64,000 nt of DNA from Blastomyces gilchristii SLH14081 (lineage: Eukaryota; Ascomycota; Eurotiomycetes; Onygenales; Ajellomycetaceae): NCBI RefSeq assembly GCF_000003855.2, contig NW_003101673.1, positions 1,982,621 to 2,046,620 of the forward strand, in the 5' to 3' direction. Below are positions 23,985-36,182 of the stretch, in pieces (within the stretch, counting starts at the first letter, position 1; every line of letters starts with the position of its first letter). The notes under the pieces are model-generated. The model saw only the letters and a program-made list of their open reading frames with translations. It had not been told where the DNA came from and did no database searches. The translations under genes were made by a program, and so were the position numbers.

Positions 23985-24526
23985 ATGTCTGCGAGATACG
24001 CCTTCAACAAGAGCTTGAAGGAGCTGCGGTTCCTCTTCTGCAACTCATCTCCTCACAGCGATGCGACCAGGTATGAAACTGGTGTCTCCAGTCTCTCGAA
24101 TATAGTATTGCCCACGGTGTTCTGTTCCATAGATTTTTGACTGACTGTTTTGGGATTGGATGTGTGGATATAGAGCGTTCCTGAAGCGCGCATACCCAAC
24201 CATGAAGAAAAACAACCCACACGTACCCGTCATGATGCGGGAGGCATTTGATACTGAACCAAGGGTGTTTGCGAGATATGGTATGTGTGTACGGGGCTAT
24301 GAGGGGGTTTATACGTTGTTCTTTGTTCTATTCGCAATATATGTTAACTCTTTGTCGTTTTTCGCAGAATTGGGGAAGGAGAAGCAAGAACCCCTCTTAG
24401 GTATGGATAAATTTCATCACCACCACAAGTTTGACTGTGGACAGAACTGACTCTGGCAAACATTTAGGCTTGACAGATAAGGAGATTGAGGAGAAAGTTA
24501 CAGCTTTGGTGAAGGACTCAATATAG
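23985..24526 (+). CDS. NDUFA2: NADH dehydrogenase (complex I) subunit B8/NDUFA2
   Basis: Four exons (23985-24070, 24174-24280, 24368-24400, 24468-24526) give 94 residues, the normal length. This is an accessory subunit of complex I with a thioredoxin-like fold, on the matrix arm. Family landmarks are the N-terminal basic strand LKELRFLFCNSSPHSDATR, the pair FLKRAYPTMKKNNPHVPVMM and REAFDTEPRVFARY, and GKEKQEPL. The ending is a short acidic/lysine helix EIEEKVTALVKDSI. Introns of 103, 87 and 67 bp have canonical borders. It converges with the dioxygenase gene, 268 bp away. Confidence 0.94.
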
Positions 24527-24794
24527 TCCGCGCGCCATGATTTATCTTCCTTTTCCGCTGTTTCTGTACATATATATACACGACTCAAAATAGAACAATG
24601 GCTCCTTCCACATCCAAGAAAGATACGATGCCTTTATTATCCAACATTCAAAAAGCATGCTATACGCACTGAGAAACCGAGACCAGTTGGGGGTGGAAGG
24701 GGAAAGATACCTCCCCCGTCCCACTCCACAAAGAAAACAAAAGATGAAGGAAAAGCTAGAATAAGAATACATCATCCAAAAATCCAAATCTCTT

Positions 24795-26163
24795 TCAGTC
24801 CGCGCCAACCTCCCCAAACCTAAACTGCGCCCAACTCATGCTGCCCTCCTCCAGAGTCCACAGCCGCTTCCCAACATCTTCCCCCGCAGCTCCCGCTCCC
24901 ACATGGATGGGCAACAAATGGTCAAACGTGGGGTGGGCCTGCCGCGCATCCGCGCGCTTCAACAGATCAACCAATGCCTTCTCCCTCTGCGCCGGTGGCG
25001 TGGTGACAGCGTCCTTGAGCGCTTCGTCAAAACTAGTCGTGTACGGCATTGGCTTAGAATCTCCGTACGTTAACCGGAGGTCTCGCAGGTTGTGCACTGC
25101 CATTCCAGAGACGATGATCTGGATGTTCTCCTCGCGGAGTTTGGCGACGGCTTGGCCCAGGCGGTAGTGCTGGATGGGGTCTTCGGTTTTGAAAAGGGAG
25201 ACTTGGACGATGGGAACGTTCAGGGGGTTTTGGTCAGTGTTGAATGCTAAAAAAAAATGGATCAATATTTTCATTGTTTTAGTGCTCAATTTTTCACCAA
25301 GGTAGTACTCCGTACAATACCCTAAACCGTGGCTGGAAAGGGGGTTGACTATTGAGGACATACCGCATTTAAAACTAGCCCAAACACCATGATCCAGTCC
25401 TCTCTTCACTCCCTCCGCTTTCATCCCTGCTCCCCGAATTGCGTCTATCACTTTCTGCGCGATCTCCCTACTCCCCACGTTGGGGAATTTCTCTTCATAA
25501 TAATGGCTGGGGAATCCATAGAAGCTACATATAATCTTCCGGGTTAGCTCAGAACATGCCGTGTCTATGTTTCTTCCTGCTCATTGATCCTGTTTTCCTC
25601 ATCAATGAGCAAGTGAAATATCCGCCCAATTTTCGCCCGCTGCAACTGGCATAGGAAACCTCCCAGGACGACGAAAAGGGGACTGGCAAAGTGAAGTAAG
25701 AAAGTGCAACATACTCATATATCAGCTCAGTGATCTCAGCATTGTTCACCTCGACTGTATCTCTTAACGCTTGCCAGTGGGCGGAAAAAACGACCACGGC
25801 AAGAGGCTTCACCTTGCTAGTGATTTCCCGCCCGATTTCCTGCAGCTTGCGATGGGCTGGATGATCATGGTCGTACATGATGTTTGGCTAGTTGTGAGGT
25901 AGAGAAATGTTAGGCATGGAAGGTGCAGTAGTTAATAGATAATAAATTCTTCAAAATATAGGGAGAGGGGGCCATGAAGGTTATACATCCCCGGTGGAGA
26001 TTCAAGTAAGTGTAGATTTGGTAAAAATGGACGTTGAATGCAATGCAAGCAGCAAAAACCCAGACAAAACAAAAGTATGGAATAAATAAACACATAAATA
26101 AATGAATTAACGCACCCCTCCATGACTCAGGAAATAAACCGGCGTCCTCTCTAACGGCGACAT
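24795..26163 (-). CDS. Extradiol ring-cleavage dioxygenase, DODA/LigB type
   Basis: Exons 26163-26116, 25887-25715, 25524-25364 and 25246-24795 on the minus strand give 277 residues, the usual length for the single-domain LigB/4,5-DOPA-dioxygenase-extradiol family. Metal-ligand histidines are visible in LSHGG, FSAHWQ and LDHGVW, with the conserved GMAVHNLRDL near the C-terminus. The YDFYGFPSHYYEEKFPN segment is also typical. The enzyme opens a catechol ring with O2 next to a hydroxyl group, using a metal ion; no presequence is seen, so it is cytosolic. The natural substrate is unknown. Exon 1 is short (48 nt) and separated by a 228-bp intron, but it supplies the first ligand and joins in phase 0 with PNIMYDHDHP. 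Confidence 0.93.
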
Positions 26164-26800
26164 TGTGACCTCAACAGCACGGCTCCTCTCTCTATCCACT
26201 CCAATCTTCTTGCTTTCTGCTATCGCAAAAGAGCTCTTTACCCCCCGTAGAAGCGAGGGGGTATCAAAATGTGCCACGGGGTCCCCCCACCTCGTCCACA
26301 GGGTGCCGTCGGAGCGGTAAGAAATGAGGGAGACAGGGCGATGTAACTTATGATATCAGGAGTCCGAGAAGGAGGACAACGCTGAAGAGGGATAGAGCGG
26401 GAGGTTCGATGTTGGGCATGCGCTATGCATAGAATACCAATACCTATATCTCTATTCTAATTTTATTCTCTCTTTCTATGGCAGGTATAGTTCCAAGGTT
26501 GGGCCGGGGGGGGGTGTTGGATCCCCGATGGGATCTCCTAGAGGCCTGACTGCTGTCGCCCGCCACCCCAAAGTGATTCAAGGGCGTTCGCTGAATCCTA
26601 TAAACAAAGACCACGTAGCTGCTAGATTCCTTCTTAAATATAACCAACCATCTTCTCCAACATTATTAATAGTGTAACACCGCCATTAATTCCGTGCTGG
26701 GGCCAACACCATTATTCTCCTCTAACCGAAGTGAGGGAGTCGGGCTCGAACATCTTGAATATATCATCTGGTTGGAAGGGAAAGGAAAAGAAAAATGTCT

Positions 26801-26847
<47 letters not shown>

Positions 26848-27557
26848 TTATTTCTACATATTCCCATAGACAAAATTCCACACGTCGATTTATTTGGCTA
26901 TCATGAATAAAAGAAAGCCTTAATGCGTCCCGGTGTACCGTTATATCACAATCTCGTCCGTAAACGCAAATACCCATCCTTATAGTGGTGGCTTGCTTGC
27001 GCCCTAGGGCCTACCGTTACAACTGCCTCCCCCCTATTATAGGGCTTGTCCCGAGCCCGAGCGTATAGGCTCCAGGGCACACAGCCCCGTATTTCATATC
27101 CCTAATTGACAAGTTCCAAAATTCAATATCCAGTCTTTAAATTCCATGAAGCATGCATGGGGGGTGGATTGGTCCCAATAATGAGTAAAGGAATATGAAA
27201 CAGAAAGAAAGAAAAAAGACACAAGAAAAGTAAGGTAAACGTGTGAAGTGAAGCTTGAGAAGTAAAACATAAGAATAGATGCAAGAAGAAATATAATGGT
27301 ATCATTAGTATGTACGTAGTTCTGATAGGGCGTTTTTAAAAACAAAAAATAATAAAAAATAAAAAAATAAAAGGCGAAGAATAGAGAAAATAGGGAGAAG
27401 AAGGGGGAATAAAAATCAAGAAAGAAAAAAGATATCTAGAAGCTTGAAGTACAAACTTCATTGCCCGAATGGCTTCGTAGAAACAAAAATAGCTTCAAGG
27501 AACACCGACCATGCTCGATAGGACGGAAGATAGCTGGCTAGCTGCTTCATGCATGTT
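26164..27557. other. Intergenic region with a 43-base A tract
   Basis: A run of 43 A lies at 26803-26845. The segment 26673-27021 begins TGTAAC and ends GTTACA, as an LTR might, but its flanks do not match, so it is only a possible remnant. Right of it, 27022-27090 is GC-rich and unlike the surroundings. A-rich low-complexity sequence fills 27190-27450. No gene is recognised. Confidence 0.5.
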
Positions 27558-30473
27558 TTACATGACGACACAGTCGCCTTGGTTCTGATTGTTGACGGCG
27601 GACCGCGAAACTCGCGTTTTCTGCATTTTGGCGCCACCACGCTTCAGATCCTCTAGACGCTCGCGGGCTTTCATATGGTTTTGTGCTAGCAAGAAAAGAA
27701 AGGAAGTTGTCAGAATATGAGGCCTGGATGAGTAGATAGGAATTGCCAAACCACGAAAGACGAAAAGGAATCCATTGCAAGAGGGAGAAACCAAAACTCA
27801 CCAGACGCTTTCCAGTACCACCTCTTGGCATCTTCCAAATTGGCTGGAACTCCAATCCCAACTTCGGTATAATAACCCATCGCATACTCGGCCTTCGCCA
27901 ACCCCGCCATGGCTGCCTTACGTGCCCATAAATATGCCTCCGTGTCGCTCTGTTGCAAAATTCCCTCTGCCCCAGTAAGATACCAGCCAGAGAGTGACAG
28001 CTCAGCCTGGTGCTCGCCTTGCGCAGCTGCTTGCGAGTACCACATGATACTCACGCGGGGATCGACGGGACATCCCAGCAGGCCATGCTCATAGGCAATA
28101 CCGAGACGGTATTGTGAAAACTTATACCCAAGCTCCGCGGCTTGTTCCAAGAGTTCTCGGGAATACGCTTCATCCTGGATGACAGCGTCGATTCCATTGG
28201 GGTTCTCATATAGCAATGCTAGCTCGTGGAGCGCATGGGGATTACTCTCGTCCGCGCGTTCACTGGCTCGTTTCAGCCAGGATACCCCCTCTCGAGGGTT
28301 TCTTTGTTGTCCTAACAGACCCTTCAAGAGGATCATACCCATCTTATACATTGCAGGGGTATCCCCCAGTGCGGCAGCGCGCCTATACCATTGCACAGCC
28401 TTCATTGGATCCCGCTTGGTGCCTCCACCACCTTCATAGCCCATCTCACAACAGACGGCCAGTCTGTAAGCGGATTCTGAATGTCCGGCCTTCGCACCAG
28501 ATTGGTACAAGGAGAACGCTTCTTTTGGATCAACCTCCAGACCGAGTTGGCCTTCGCCGTAACAATCTGCCAGATAAAACATCGCAGGCGGGTACCCTGC
28601 GCTCACTAGTTTCTTGACTATTTTGTGGGCGTCAAAAATATACCTTTCGCGGTTCTTGTTTCTAGTTTTTAAATCAGCCCTTCCGTTGTCATCTATCAGG
28701 ACCATAGAAGCTTCAACCAGCTTTTTAGCAAGGAAAAGTTGAGCTTTGTGATCTGATGGATTACTCTTGGCAGCGTGTTGAATACGATTGAGTTCCTCGT
28801 GGGTTAGGGTTGCCGAGGCCGGTCTGTCATGCGCCGCCGGGGGTGGGGGCGGGTGTCCGTGGCCCGGTTGGCCTTGTGGTGGCATGGGGGGAGGGTTATC
28901 GTACTGCCTGATTGGGGGTGGTTTCCCCCCCTTATCTAGACCGGGGCGGAACGGAACCGGGTGACGAGGAAGCGCATCCAGATTTTGAGACGGGTTATCT
29001 ATAGGTGAAAAACCACCGGACTGATTGTGGTACCCGCCTTGGTCTTCATGATAGTGCATAGGCGCGCCTTGGCCTGGAGGGCTGTATTGCTTGGGTGGTG
29101 GTCTGGCGCCATATCCACCCATCCCACCTCCGGGATCTCCATGATATGCAGGTCCAGCTGGCATACCTCCAGTTGGTTGGCGTTGGGGACAAGCACTAGT
29201 CGAGGGTGGGCCATAGTCATCTACTCCCTGACGGTGGTCGTATGCTGCACCGGGAGAGGGAGGAAGGTCAAACTGGAACCCCGCATTCTCAAATTGATTT
29301 GCTGGCGAATGTGCGTTGTTGCTTGAAGCGGGTGCTCCAGGGCGATAAGCAGTGTAACCATTTCCAGTATTAGGAGTCGACAACCCATTACCCCGTGGTG
29401 TATCAACAGGCACAATATTGTCATCAGCAACATCCGCCATTGCGCTGAAATTCGGCATATCCGACTCTCCTGTATCATGGGGTCCTAGGTAGGCATCGAG
29501 GAAGTCATCTGGCAGGTCTCTTCCATTGTCCGTTACGTCGCCCTCCGAATAAGACACGATGTTGGGGTTCGAACCGCCAGCCGTGCCTAGAGGTGGCATA
29601 GGTGGTTCCTGCCATGTCTGCTGCCCTGGATACTGCGGGCCAGTCGAACCTTGGCTAAGCGGCATCGTCGCACTCCTCTTTGGTCCCATCGGAGGTTCAA
29701 CGCCCGATGGGTGTGCCATGTTTCTGCCGCCAGGTGCCCCACCCCATGGTGGCAGTTCCTGCTGTCTTTGTCGAGGAGGGCGGCTAGAGTTTGAGGTATG
29801 CGGTCTTGGTTCAGGGGGTCCCATAGACGGGTCATTTATGTCCAAGTTAGCCATTCGCCTGTCGAATTCGTTTGAATTCCCCCGCCTCCTTGCTGGGAAA
29901 GTAGGAAACGGATTATCAGACGAGGATTCTCCCTGATGTGTAGGCGACAACGGTGGCGCATCGTTAGCTGCGCAAATCTGTCAGTACTGGAGGAGGCCAC
30001 GAGCAGGCATCATTGCGTTTCAACTTACGATGTCTTGGCCTCTGCTGGAGCGGTGGAGGTCGAGGGAATGATTTATCAAAATTAGGTGGAAGTGGTCCAG
30101 GTGATGGTCCAGGCGGTGGTCCTGGTGGTGGTGGCCCGTTCATAGGGCGACGCTCGCCATATCCATACCGGTCTGGTGGTGGACCTCCGCGCCCTCGGTT
30201 CGGAGGACCATACTGGCCATAATTTCCACGACCCCGTTGTCCACCACCACTACCACCACCTCCTCCACCTCCACCACCACCTCCTCCTCCATATCCCCGG
30301 CGATCATCGTAGTATTGTCCACGGTCATCGTAGTTCGGATTTCGAGGCCCAGGCCCAGGCCCAGGCCCATAGCCACCCCGTCCCCGCCCTTGATAGCCAT
30401 AATTCTGGGGTGGGGGGTGTGGTCTGTCGTTGTACTGTCGTGGAGGAGGGCCTCCCCTCTGCGGGTATGCCAT
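27558..30473 (-). CDS. SKT5: Skt5/Chs4-type chitin synthase activator with SEL1 repeats and CaaX box
   Basis: Exons 30473-30029, 29967-27802 and 27685-27558 on the minus strand give 912 residues. The first 530 or so residues are disordered and rich in Pro, Gly, Gln and Tyr, with an RGG-like glycine run encoded by a CCA/CCT triplet array at about 30235-30300. From about residue 538 the fold is a series of SEL1 repeats (for example YLADCYGEGQLGLEVDPKEA and YRLGIAYEHGLLG). The protein ends CVVM, a CaaX box for prenylation and membrane binding, as in yeast Skt5, which recruits and activates chitin synthase III at the bud neck or hyphal tip. The splice after RPRH joins to PNDAPPLSPTHQ in frame. 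The last exon contributes only the 42-residue tail, so the CaaX motif depends on correct splicing of the final 116-bp intron. Confidence 0.93.
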
Positions 30474-32354
30474 GATAGGTTATACGAAAGGAAGGTGCAC
30501 TATCCAAACAAGGCCTTCGCGCTCTGGTTTCGTAGATGTCGAAAGCTTAGGAGAAATAAAAGGCTGCGACAAATATATAACCTAGCAAACTAAAATTAGC
30601 AATGAAGCATTTACTTTTTCTTAATATAAAATATATATACTAACAAGGGGAGCTCTGGTTCAAATCGGTACCGCAAAAGGAATGTAGTAACAGCAGGGCA
30701 AACCCTTGAAGCGTGAAGTACGTTCACCAGTTCGAAGTATAAGGGTGTATCCAAGTGTAGAGGAAACTATCGACAAGTGTCCCTTGAATCGTAAATGACT
30801 CAGATCTATTCCAGAATTTACAGACTGGGTGTATTCAGGTAGAGATAGATGGCTGCGCGCCGGAGGACGTCGAAATGCGACCACGAAAAGAGTGTTCCCA
30901 CCAGCAAAATCAACGTTGATGATACTGATACAAAAGCAGTGGCCAGCAGATAGCCCGCTTTATCTAGTATCAGGAGAGAGAAACGAATGACAAGTTGTTG
31001 AGCTGGTGTTGCGACGTCTCACATGCCCCTATGCTCCCGGTAGCACGAGAGGGGAGGGGGAGGGACTGGCCGTAACGCAGCCAAAGGGGCAGCCAATCAC
31101 AATTGACAAACGTTTGCTCTGCTCTGGTGCAACCATGCCAGCGCCTGACGAGTAAATAAAAGCGCGCAAGAGAGTGCCTATCCTATGGAGGCGACAGAGC
31201 AGCAGAAGAAACATCGCAGACGAGAGCGGAGAAAAACAAGATGAGGCTCGATGCCCCTGCAGAAAACGTGACCGCGGTATTAACTTACCCATTACCCACT
31301 GTGACACGCTGGAGACGGAGCCAAAAAAACAGTCGGCGCCCGTTATTAGGGCGGGCAAGGGCGGATTGGCCGCGATCTGTGGGTAGGGAGTGCCTAGGTC
31401 GTTATCCACGGTATCCGTATTACGCAATACTCAATTATACTCGTCTCATCTTTCAAATAGCTATTCCGTTGTAATTATATAACGACATGAGTTCTGCTCA
31501 CTGTTCAGCAAGTAGGGGAAGAAAGAAAGTCCTCCAGAATGTAGTTGGTTGGGAAATAGACTTTTGTTCCTGTTCCCGACTCTCGAGCTTGCCGCAAGTG
31601 CTGATGTGGGATGCTGGGGTGGGATATTATTATTATTATTACTCGGTAACGTAATCAACCACCCAACGCCCGCCCAATCTTCATTTTTTCATCCATCTTC
31701 AAACACCCACAACATGCACCACGAAGCAGTTAACTACTCTGGAATCAGCCACATATAACTCATAGAAACACGAAAAAAGAAACCTAAAATAAAAAAATAA
31801 AAAATTGGAAAATGAGCCGAAGTATATCAACTTTGTGGAGCGGGACGTGGCCCTGCCTCGTCGTCGGGATGACCAGAGGGGTTTGTCCGCACCAGGCGGC
31901 GATCTCGATGACAAGGCACATTTCTCTTCTGTCCTTAGCGTATGGAGGTTTTATCTAGAGTACCCGCTCGGGGGCTAATAAGTATCTAAGTATGTCGAAC
32001 GACATGGATATTGAAATAGTGATAAGACAGAATTCTGCTTCAGTCTCTTCTTCGAATCCCTTTCCCGCATTTCACCCAACGCCATCGCCCTGATATGTTT
32101 ACTCCGTATAGATCGCTGTCAATTCAAAACAGTATCACCACACAGAGCTATAATAGCTGTTAATAAGGGCATAGAGAAAAGAGCTCTCCCAGAATTTCTA
32201 AATCTCCCTGGAAGGAAATATTCTCCGCCCATCCCGCAGTGCAGTGGATGATCTTCAATAGAAGAATGTATCGGGCGCCAATGCGTGTTCAGGAATGATC
32301 CAAACTGCGGGCGTAAAAGAAGAAGTAAGAAGTTCGATATCGGAAAGGGGATAA
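30474..32354. other. Intergenic region upstream of the Skt5-type gene
   Basis: Likely promoter of the chitin synthase activator on the left side. There is an ATT triplet run near 31626-31641. No reading frame here has splice structure or motifs that support a gene. Confidence 0.5.
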
Positions 32355-32863
32355 CTATCCGATTTCTTGTTTGGCTATTATCCCAGGTCGTTTCACCGTT
32401 GTGTCAGGCAGGCTGAAGATTTTCGCACCCAATTCAGGATTGTGAAACACCATGTCCCGACGAATGGCATGGATGGAAGCTCCATGATTAAGGATCGGCG
32501 TCAAATTCCAACACAGCTTGGCTAGTCCATGACGTCGCGATTTCGGTTTGCAGGAAACCTCATGATCCTACCTGTGTAAGGTTCGTCTCCGTTGTTATTT
32601 ATCATTTGAGATTTTAGCGCCTGTTCCTTGCTGTTTCGTTCACCGCACAACCTGTCCAGATTAAGGGAGCGGATGAATGAATGGCTGCTGGTTGACGCAG
32701 GAGCAGTTTCTGCTGTTGCCTCCATCACAGCTTTTGCGTTTGAACCAGAGAACAAGGGCGAATGAGGAGATACATCACCGCCCCTTCGTGCTTGGTTCGC
32801 TGGTCTGATGTGTGATTTCGCAGCCAACCAGCGCGAAATATCCGCAGACTCGACGGTATCCAT
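32355..32863 (-). CDS. Hypothetical small protein, two exons
   Basis: Exons 32863-32572 and 32521-32355 on the minus strand join across a 50-bp GTAGGA...CTAG intron, keeping frame, to 152 residues. The product is not recognised. The N-terminal part (MDTVESADISRWLAAKSHIR) is polar with Ala/Ser/Thr-rich stretches. The C-terminal exon reads NHGASIHAIRRDMVFHNPEL and ends IAKQEIG, with balanced composition that looks coding. Directly upstream in the same frame is another open stretch (33220-32906) separated by a single TAG at 32905-32903, so the true gene may be longer with an undetected intron or may be decaying. No signal peptide or membrane segment is seen in the 152-residue model. Confidence 0.45.
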
Positions 32864-32902
32864 GTTGACTTCAATTCCAAACAACCCAGAGGGTACAAAA
32901 AG

Positions 32903-33220
32903 CTAACACCTCCGCCTCTTCCGCGCAACGACCTTCTGTCCTGCGCAGCTGATATCTCTGTTTTTGGACGGCTTCTGCGCAAGCATTGCAGGATCCTGTC
33001 CCCTCTTCCCCTTAATCACTGCCAATCTGTCATGAAGTTTTGGCAAAACTGGTCGCAAACCAACACTGTACCCCCGCAGAAGCTCCATCTCTCGTTGGCC
33101 CTGGGATTTCATCAACAGGACATGTTTGATCGGCAGTATTTGCCAACGGATTTGGCTGTTTTCTCTGGCTCCACAGAGTCCGTAATTGATAGGCCGTGTC
33201 GGGATCAGGAAGCCCTTCAT
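32903..33220 (-). other. Possible upstream coding segment of the hypothetical gene
   Basis: This open frame starts at an ATG (MKGFLIPTRPINYGLCG), is rich in Lys/Arg towards its end (VVARKRRRC), and is in the same frame as the next exon but ends in TAG. It could be a separate short gene, an upstream exon or non-coding. Another overlapping frame (YNYEGLPDPDTAYQLRTLW) also looks plausible, so no firm choice is made. Confidence 0.25.
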
Positions 33221-33690
33221 AATTGTAGAAGATACAGACAATGACAAGCGCAATACGAACTAGCCGTATCCTAGATTCCCATCCTATGTAAAATAATATG
33301 AGTAAGCTATCAAAACAAGCCGCTGATGTCCGCCGCTCCCTTTTGACTAAGGGAGCATGCACCGCCACATACCCGCCCAAGTGGCTGATGGATGGCTAGT
33401 GACTCAGCCACACCCCTCTCAACTCCGCAAAACAAGCTCCGAATTCGAGAAAGGATCCAATATCTGATCACAAACAGGCTATCATCGCTCGCTGCGCACC
33501 AACCAGCACACAAGTCGCATTACCATTCACTCTCCAAGAGCACAGTTCCCGCAATCCGGAATAACTGGAGCCACCCCCCTTCCCCATTCCCCCTTCGCCT
33601 GGCCATCCCGCATATCCTTCCCTCTCGATCGCTCTTCCGTCCCCGAATCCCGCTTCAGTCGCAAATAGGAAACAGACGGGCGGGGAAAAT
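33221..33690. promoter_or_regulatory. Region between the hypothetical gene and CBP4
   Basis: The two genes are divergent, so this 470 bp is likely to carry the CBP4 promoter. No specific element is identified. Confidence 0.4.
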
Positions 33691-34549
33691 ATGCCTCGAC
33701 TGGTTACTACGGTGAAAATGGTGGGCGCGTAAGTCTTCGCTCCCTTACACAACATATCGTTAGTTTCCCCCACGTATCTGGATTGAGATTGACAAATATC
33801 TATTACAATAACAGAGGAGCGCTGCTCTGCATTGGCGGGCCTCTCCTCGTCGAGTACGTGCGGCCAACAGAGGAGGAGCTGTTCCAGGTACGCCAATATA
33901 TCCACTATCCACACCCTATCACGTCCGCATCTGAAGAACAAGGAACAAGTCGCATACGCTCCGCGCATGTCTATGACGGAGGAGAGTAGGAGTTTTTGTT
34001 TTTTTCCATGCGCGCAAATTCGAGCTGGAATGAATGAATGAATGAATGAATGCAAAAAGCTGACAGGAAACCCGCCCGATAAATACAGAAATTCAGCCCG
34101 GAACTCCAAAAACGGAACCTTGAAACGCGTGAGCAGAGACAGAAGGACTTCGACACCTTTGTGACGCAGTTAAAGACGCATGCGAAGTCTCATAAATCCA
34201 GTACGTGGGGGGGTGCCCTCGGGTGCTTCGCTTCTTGTTTTCTTTACTCATTTGTATTTTCTAACACCAATAAACCACAACCTTCCCCCTTCCCTTCCTT
34301 TCACTGCGTTTCAATCTTGCTTCCAAATCAAACCTCCTCCCTCCCCCCAATTAATACAACTTTCAAAAAAAAAAAAAAAAAAAAAAAAAAAATTAACCTC
34401 CCATCTTTACGATACGCATAGTCTGGCACGCCATGAAGGAAAACGAAGCCACGAGCCGGAGACAACTGGACATGCGACGAAAGGAGGAACAGGAAGAAGC
34501 GGAAAGGCAAAAGGCCCAGATCAGAAAGGAACTTGCCGAAGGATCGTAG
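33691..34549 (+). CDS. CBP4: CBP4-like cytochrome bc1 (complex III) assembly factor
   Basis: Four exons (33691-33728, 33815-33887, 34089-34200, 34422-34549) give 116 residues. One membrane helix ([14 protein letters not shown]) follows a short basic N-terminus. Next come the family motif [18 protein letters not shown] and a highly charged coiled-coil tail with [13 protein letters not shown] and [18 protein letters not shown]. Yeast Cbp4 is an inner-membrane protein needed to stabilise newly made cytochrome b during complex III assembly. Exon 1 is 38 nt ([12 protein letters not shown]) with a GTAAGT donor. The third intron includes a 29-base A run just before its acceptor. Confidence 0.92.
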
Positions 34550-35450
34550 CTGGGCTCGTTTTATTATTTACTCCGCCTCCCTTCTTCCCCCGGACGCCTC
34601 AAAAACGATTTACGTCCGCTTTTTTTTTGAGTTTTGTGGACTGTTGACGTTGTCCATCGTGTATCATATCACCACCTCACACCACCTAATTATTGGCACA
34701 ACAATTGAGCCTGGTTCACCAGGCAAGAAAGGGACTCCTTTCTTCATCATCACCAGACCCCGTTCTTGATGAGATGGGAGAGTTTTGCATCGCGTGGGAA
34801 AAACTACTTAAAGGAGTTATGGAGTTTTTTTTTTTTTTTTTTTTTTTCCTTTTTGTCCCAATTGGAAATGAAAGAACGGCAATTTTATCATGTAAATATA
34901 TATGTATACAAAATTTCCATCGAATTTATACAACTACAACAGATTCTTTGATATGTACTCCTTCATAGACCAGCACCAAAGCCCATATTACATCAATCCA
35001 AGGAAGATTTTCATTATCTTATCATCTCTCTCGATCTCCATCCCCAGCCCATTAGACTTCCCTAGGCGTATTTCCTGTATGTGAACGTTTAGTTAACCAT
35101 GTACGTAAATGTACTTAAGCGAGCAGAAAATATTACACATACGAACTCAAATGGAACGCGAGAGGAAGGAGTAGCTAACCAAGGACAACAAAAAAAGAAA
35201 CAATTAAACAATTAAACATCATCTCCCCGTTTTCTCAGCTATGCAAACTGCACATACGTGATATTCAATGTGGTCACAGTAAACCTATACAACATGCTAG
35301 ATTAGATAGCACTAGCACTTGATACATAAGCTCGCCGGGTGAGTGCTTGGTTTTAAACTTGGCAGTTGGCCAAGACACTGAAGAGAAAGAAAGAAAGGGC
35401 TTCATGAAATAATAGTAAGGAGGAGTTTTGTTAAAAGGGGAATTTTGGAT

Positions 35451-35481
<31 letters not shown>

Positions 35482-36182
35482 TAGAAAATCTTGTATGAAA
35501 ATGCGACGGGTAGCGTTACAAAATAACCCATGTGGGCCCAAACCAGGATAAGTTACAGAGAAAGGAGAAAAGGAAGAGGGGGTGAGGGTAGAGAAAAAAA
35601 AAGAAAAGGAATGCAAGGACAAGAAGGGAATCAAGTGACGAGGACATTTGCGAGGAATGGGAAGTGGGATTAGATGGTGAAAAACGACATATGACGCAGG
35701 GATATAAAAATAAATATAGAATAATAGATAAATAAATGAATAGAGGTTGTGTGTGAAGTTAAGCAATTGGAAAAAAGAGAAATCGATAAGAAAAATACCC
35801 TGATATGACGCCCAGTTCCCACTCGATTCGCAAGAGAGTAAAAAATAAAATATATAAAAAACGAAAAAAAAAAGAAAAGGGAGGGGGGGGGGGAGAAAAC
35901 GCAACGTTGAAAGGTCAATTCCAACATGACAACAATAGAGGAAGATGGAGAAAAAGTGACTGCTTCATTGGGGTAACTCGTCTTCGTCCACCTTCTCACC
36001 CGGAAAGGAAGAGATGTCGCTATCAGAAATAGGAATGGCGTTGCGGTGGCAAGAAGCGACAGAAAATACTAAGGAGTCTTGAGCGAAGCTTCTGGATTTC
36101 TCTCTCTACCTTTGCTTGATCCTTCAATATTCAATTAACACGCCGCTGATTCCGCCATACGCCCAACTATTTCCGTCCTGGT
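34550..36182. other. Intergenic region between CBP4 and GH76 gene
   Basis: It contains long homopolymers: T tract at about 34826-34847 and A tract at about 35452-35475. No gene is recognised. Both neighbouring genes end here (convergent 3' ends). Confidence 0.5.

Noticed and set aside
26673..27021. Solo LTR with TGTAAC/GTTACA ends
   Set aside because: The five bases on either side (AATAG and ACTGC) do not match, and no second copy is in the window, so it was left as a possible remnant only.
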